Part shown: positions 60,570 to 63,815 of the stretch, piece after piece
How the letters are laid out: every line of letters starts with the position of its first letter
Position numbering within the stretch: the stretch's first letter is position 1
Source of the DNA: Oscillospiraceae bacterium
GTDB taxonomy: Bacteria; Bacillota; Clostridia; Oscillospirales; Oscillospiraceae
Assembly: GCA_910575815.1 (NCBI GenBank)
Contig: CAJTFN010000022.1
Location: forward strand, 1-63,815
Direction of reading: 5' to 3'
Length of the DNA: 63,815 bases
Made by a program: the position numbers and the translations under genes
The notes under the pieces: generated by a model
Database searches by the model: none
Told to the model about the DNA's origin: nothing
Seen by the model: the letters and a program-made list of their open reading frames with translations, nothing else

Positions 60570-62282
60570 ATGCGTCTATCACCGGAGGCCCTGGCCTTCA
60601 TCCAGGCGCCGGACACCGTGGACTTCGTCACCCGGGCCACCGACGCCTTTTTTGACTACGCCCGAAGCTCCAACGAGGTGGTGGTGGGACAGATGCTGTC
60701 CCAGCGCTACGTCCTGGGCTATATCAAGCAGGAGAATTTTCACCACCTGGAGGAGGCCCTGGGCACCGCCTTCCTCAGCTCCACCTCCGTGGTGCTGGGG
60801 CTGCTGGACCGGCCCGCCCTGGAGGCGGCGGGCGTCTCCCAGGTCCACAGCCAGCCCTATCTGAATCTGAAAGGACGGGGGGTGCTGGTGGGCTTTGTGG
60901 ACACCGGCATCGACTACACCCAGGACGTCTTCCGTTATGAAGACGGCACCAGTAAGATACGCTACATCTACGACCAGACCGCCGACGGGGATCCGCCTCC
61001 CGGATTTCTGCTGGGCCGGGAGTACAGCAAGGCGGACATCGACGCCGCCCTGGCCTCCCAGGACCCCTACGCCCTGGTCCCTCAGCGGGACGAGGAGGGC
61101 CACGGCACCTTCCTGGCCTCCGTGGCCGCGGGGCGGCAGACCGAGGACTTCACCGGGGCGGCGCCGGACGCGGAGATCATCGCCGTGAAGCTGAAAAAGG
61201 CCCGCCCCTTCTACCGCCAGCGCTTCTGCGTCCCGGCGGAGCAGGAATACGCCTACGAGTCCAGCGCGGTTATGATCGGCGTGGAATACATTCTCCGCAA
61301 GGCCCGGGAGCTGGGCCGCCCCGTATCCATCTGCATCGGACTGGGCTCCAACGCCGGGGGCCATGACGGGTACAGCGTCTTTGAGGAGTACCTCAGCGCC
61401 GTGTCCATCCAAAAGGGCGTCTGCCTTTGCGCGGCGGCGGGGAACGAAGCGGAGGCCCGCCACCACACCGGCGGCATCCTTCAGCCAGGGGAAAAGCCTG
61501 GGACCGTGGATTTGAAGGTAGGCGAAAACGCAGGGGACGTGTACATCGCCGTTTGGAACACCGTGGCGGACCGGCTGTCCATCTCCGTCCGCTCTCCCTC
61601 CGGCGAGCTGGTGGGCCGGGTGCCCGCCCGGCCGGGGGGCGCCCTCGCCGCCGACGTGAAGCTGGTGCTGGAGGCCGCCAGGGTACAGATTGAGTACCAC
61701 TTCCCCGTGGAGGGCAGCGGGGGGCAGCTGTCCGTCATCCGCATCCTAGGGGTGACGCCGGGGGTGTGGACTATCCAGCTCCACGGGGACATTCTGCTCA
61801 ACGGCAGCTATCAGGTCTGGCTGCCCATGACGGGGTTTGTCTCTCCTACGGTGGAGTTCCTGGCGGCCACGCCGGACTGCACCATCACCAATCCGGGCAC
61901 CGCCATGGGCGTGATCTGCTGCGGGGCCTATGACAGCGCCGGAAAAAGCCTGTACGCCAAAAGTTCCCGGGGGCCCTCCGCGGACGGGCGCATCCTTCCG
62001 GACCTGACGGCCCCGGGCGTGGGAGTCCGGGGAATTTACCCCTATGGTCCCGGCCTGATGAGCGGCACCAGCGCGGCGGCGGCGGTGCTGGCGGGAACCT
62101 GCGCCCTACTGCTCCAGTGGGGAATTCGGGAGGGAAACGACCCGTCCATGGGGACCTATCAGATTCGGGCCTATCTTATCCGGGGCTGTCTGCGGCGGGC
62201 GGATATGAGTTATCCGAACAATCAGTGGGGATATGGGTCTATTCAGCTGATGCAGACGTTTCATCTGATGCGGGAGCTGTAA
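60570..62282 (+). CDS. Csp-type subtilisin-like protease, second copy
   Basis: 570 residues. Asp111 in GFVDTGIDYTQDV, His178 in EGHGTFLASVAAG, and Ser501 in SGTSAAAAVLAG are all present, with a jellyroll insert. It is a little longer than the first copy. In C. difficile CspC and CspA are pseudoproteases that sense or regulate germination, while CspB is active; here neither copy has lost a catalytic residue. Translation is coupled (starts three bases after the first stop). Confidence 0.88.
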   Translation: MRLSPEALAFIQAPDTVDFVTRATDAFFDYARSSNEVVVGQMLSQRYVLGYIKQENFHHLEEALGTAFLSSTSVVLGLLDRPALEAAGVSQVHSQPYLNLKGRGVLVGFVDTGIDYTQDVFRYEDGTSKIRYIYDQTADGDPPPGFLLGREYSKADIDAALASQDPYALVPQRDEEGHGTFLASVAAGRQTEDFTGAAPDAEIIAVKLKKARPFYRQRFCVPAEQEYAYESSAVMIGVEYILRKARELGRPVSICIGLGSNAGGHDGYSVFEEYLSAVSIQKGVCLCAAAGNEAEARHHTGGILQPGEKPGTVDLKVGENAGDVYIAVWNTVADRLSISVRSPSGELVGRVPARPGGALAADVKLVLEAARVQIEYHFPVEGSGGQLSVIRILGVTPGVWTIQLHGDILLNGSYQVWLPMTGFVSPTVEFLAATPDCTITNPGTAMGVICCGAYDSAGKSLYAKSSRGPSADGRILPDLTAPGVGVRGIYPYGPGLMSGTSAAAAVLAGTCALLLQWGIREGNDPSMGTYQIRAYLIRGCLRRADMSYPNNQWGYGSIQLMQTFHLMREL

Positions 62283-62320
62283 ACGCAGGTCCGGGAAGCA
62301 AACTGCCCTTCCCCACAGGA

Positions 62321-62366
62321 AAAAAGGGTCTCCCTCCTTTTGACAGTGTCAAAAAGAGGGAGACCT
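62321..62366 (-). terminator. Terminator of dehydrogenase operon
   Basis: On the minus strand GGTCTCCCTCTTTTTGACA pairs with TGTCAAAAGGAGGGAGACC (62366-62328, one mismatch), then CTTTTTT. Confidence 0.9.
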
Positions 62367-62375
62367 TCCCCTGTT

Positions 62376-63407
62376 TTAAGAGAAATCCATCAAAACCCGC
62401 AGCATCGTTTTGTCCGTACGGGCCTTTTCCATAGCCTCCATGCACTGGTCCATGGGATAGACCGCGGAAATCAGCTTTTCCAGCTGTGCGTTCAAACGGC
62501 CGGAATTGATGATTTTGGCCGCACCCTGCATGCTGGACATGGTGTGATGACGCACGCCTCGCAGTTCGCACTCGCTGTAAATAATCTTGTCGATGTCCAC
62601 GCCCAGAACCGTGCCCTTGGGAGGCATCCCCACCTGAATCATGACGCCGCCCTTTTTCAGCGCCGCCAGGCACATGTCAAAGCCAGGCTGAACCGAGGTG
62701 ATCTCAAAGGACTTATCAAAGCCCCGACCGCTGGTGGCCTCGTCGCACACGGCCTTAAAGGCGGCGGGATCTCTGGTGTCCGCTACAGTGAAGCCCAGAT
62801 CCTCCGCCATCTGAATACGGACGGGATTCATCTCCCCCAGCACCACATGAGCCGCGCCGGCCAGCTTACACACCATACCGATGATCAATCCAATCGGGCC
62901 CGCGCCGGCGATGAACACGTCCTCGCCGATCCGCAGATCGGAGCGGCGCACATCGTGAACTCCCACCGTCAGGGGTTCCACCAGGGCCGCCAGCTTCATG
63001 TCCACATCGTCGTTGAACTTAATCAGGCGGTTGGCGTCTACCAGCATATACTGGGTGAACACGCCGTCGAAGTTCGTGCCCATGATCTTCACGTCCCGGC
63101 AGAGGTTCTCCCGGCCAATGGCGCAGGCCTCGCAGCCGCCGCAGGGCTTGATGGTATGGGCGCAGACCTTGTCGCCGGGCTTAAAGCTGCTGTTCGGATC
63201 ATTGATCGCGTACAACTCACCGCAGGCCTCGTGCCCCATCACCAGAGGCAACGCAGCGCTGGCGTTCAGCCCGTCGAACACATGGAGATCGGAGCCGCAG
63301 ATGCCGGCGTAGCGAATACGCACCACCGCCTGGCCAGGGCCGGGCTCTGGAATGGGGCACTCCACAATTTCAAGGTTCTTATACGCTTTCAGTAGCAGTT
63401 TTTTCAT
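62376..63407 (-). CDS. Zinc-dependent alcohol dehydrogenase
   Basis: 343 residues from ATG 63407 (GAGGAGGCG upstream). Medium-chain fold: GHEACGELYAI, structural zinc CGGCEACAIGRENLC with four Cys, catalytic zinc Cys in YAGICGSDLH, NAD-binding VFIAGAGPIGLIIGMV. Substrate unclear (sorbitol, threonine or butanediol dehydrogenase-like). It lies behind a 4-hydroxybutyrate dehydrogenase gene, suggesting a shared fermentation role. Confidence 0.88.
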   Translation of the reverse strand: MKKLLLKAYKNLEIVECPIPEPGPGQAVVRIRYAGICGSDLHVFDGLNASAALPLVMGHEACGELYAINDPNSSFKPGDKVCAHTIKPCGGCEACAIGRENLCRDVKIMGTNFDGVFTQYMLVDANRLIKFNDDVDMKLAALVEPLTVGVHDVRRSDLRIGEDVFIAGAGPIGLIIGMVCKLAGAAHVVLGEMNPVRIQMAEDLGFTVADTRDPAAFKAVCDEATSGRGFDKSFEITSVQPGFDMCLAALKKGGVMIQVGMPPKGTVLGVDIDKIIYSECELRGVRHHTMSSMQGAAKIINSGRLNAQLEKLISAVYPMDQCMEAMEKARTDKTMLRVLMDFS

Positions 63408-63426
63408 ATCACGCCTCCTCACCGGC

Positions 63427-63815
63427 TCAAAAACACTTGCGATAAATCGCCTCCTCGGCGTCCAGGTCGAAGGGATAATAGGCGTTGGTCATCAAACGCT
63501 GCTGGTTGGCCTCCACGGACAGGGGGAAGGCCTTGAAGTCCGCCTCGGTAAACCCGCAGTCCCGCAGAGGACGCAGGGGCAATATCCGCTGGAGCAGCGC
63601 GTTCATCTCAGGGATGGCGTTCTTCGCCTCACAGCCCAGGATACGGGCCACCAGCTCCTTGAACCGCATGATTTCGCCATCCGGATTCTTCTCGTCATAG
63701 TAATCCATAATGGCTCCGAACAGCATGTAGTTGCTCTCCCCGTGGGCCACGTGATACGTCCCGCCCAGAGGGAAGCTCATGCCGTGCACCGGGCCGCAGC
63801 CCGCCTTCAGGAACG
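63427..63815 (-). CDS. Iron-type 4-hydroxybutyrate dehydrogenase (5' end outside window)
   Basis: The C-terminal part of a group III iron alcohol dehydrogenase: HGMSFPLGGTYHVAHGESNY contains the HxxxH-type metal motif, then LMTNAYYPFDLDAEEAIY at the end. This pattern matches 4-hydroxybutyrate dehydrogenases of butyrate- and succinate-fermenting Clostridia. The frame is open to the right edge. It is 20 bases upstream of the zinc dehydrogenase. Confidence 0.8.
   Translation of the reverse strand, partial: FLKAGCGPVHGMSFPLGGTYHVAHGESNYMLFGAIMDYYDEKNPDGEIMRFKELVARILGCEAKNAIPEMNALLQRILPLRPLRDCGFTEADFKAFPLSVEANQQRLMTNAYYPFDLDAEEAIYRKCF

Noticed and set aside
1..63815. CRISPR arrays, rRNA, tRNA and insertion sequences
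   Set aside because: No regularly spaced repeats, rRNA signatures, tRNA cloverleaf with T-arm GGTTCGAATCC-type sequence or transposase frame was seen by eye in this window.

Overview
The window is high-GC Firmicute DNA, most likely from a spore-forming gut Clostridium of the Oscillospiraceae type (Flavonifractor/Lawsonibacter-like). The basis is HprK, WhiA, YvcK, RapZ, DUF4364 and DUF3048 genes, a SleC/Csp spore-germination cluster, a chemoreceptor and a 4-hydroxybutyrate-type dehydrogenase. The taxon is inferred from gene content only.

Positions 1 to about 29870 are the right-hand part of a tailed (siphovirus-type) prophage whose left end lies outside the window. Reading right to left on the minus strand, the early operon carries a Cro-like regulator, small proteins, a replication initiator with palindromic iterons inside its gene, a Toprim/DnaB-like helicase, a ParA ATPase, a DUF3102 protein, PcfK-like and PcfJ-like proteins, a secreted 3D-domain protein and an HUH Rep protein. 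It ends at a strong terminator near 14.97 kb. The late operon follows: HNH endonuclease, a terminase in which small and large subunits look fused, portal, prohead protease, capsid with an extra beta-sandwich domain, head-tail connectors, major tail protein, a tail chaperone with a probable -1 frameshift, tape measure, distal tail proteins and a collagen-like fibre cut by the left edge. Lysis genes are not in view.

From 24.98 to 29.87 kb is the lysogeny module: opposed small genes, duplicated leftward promoters, a CI-like repressor with its promoter and operator, a short convergent transcription unit ending inside the repressor gene, a membrane-anchored DEDDh exonuclease, a secreted stalk-domain protein, a coiled-coil protein and a large serine integrase. 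A 15 to 19 bp palindrome precedes the ribosome binding sites of the exonuclease, coiled-coil and integrase genes. The integrase is followed, in frame and after one stop codon, by a host gene that appears to have lost its 5' end to the integration.

From 29.87 kb to the right edge is chromosome. It holds a DUF3048 lipoprotein, a DUF4364 protein, dnaE, a long minus-strand operon (DUF3788, small membrane proteins, whiA, yvcK, rapZ, murB, ROK kinase, hprK), rpmB, a PC4-like protein, tgt, a TfoX C-terminal protein, queA, a SpoIID/SPOR protein, asd, dapA, a lipoprotein, a membrane protein and the rpmG-secE-nusG-rplK-rplA operon. These are followed by a frameshifted acetyltransferase, a chemoreceptor, sleC divergent from two csp protease genes, a zinc alcohol dehydrogenase and a 4-hydroxybutyrate dehydrogenase cut by the right edge. 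Two genes (36.7 and 55.4 kb) look broken by one-base deletions in homopolymers, which could be real or assembly errors. No rRNA, tRNA, insertion sequence or CRISPR array was seen.
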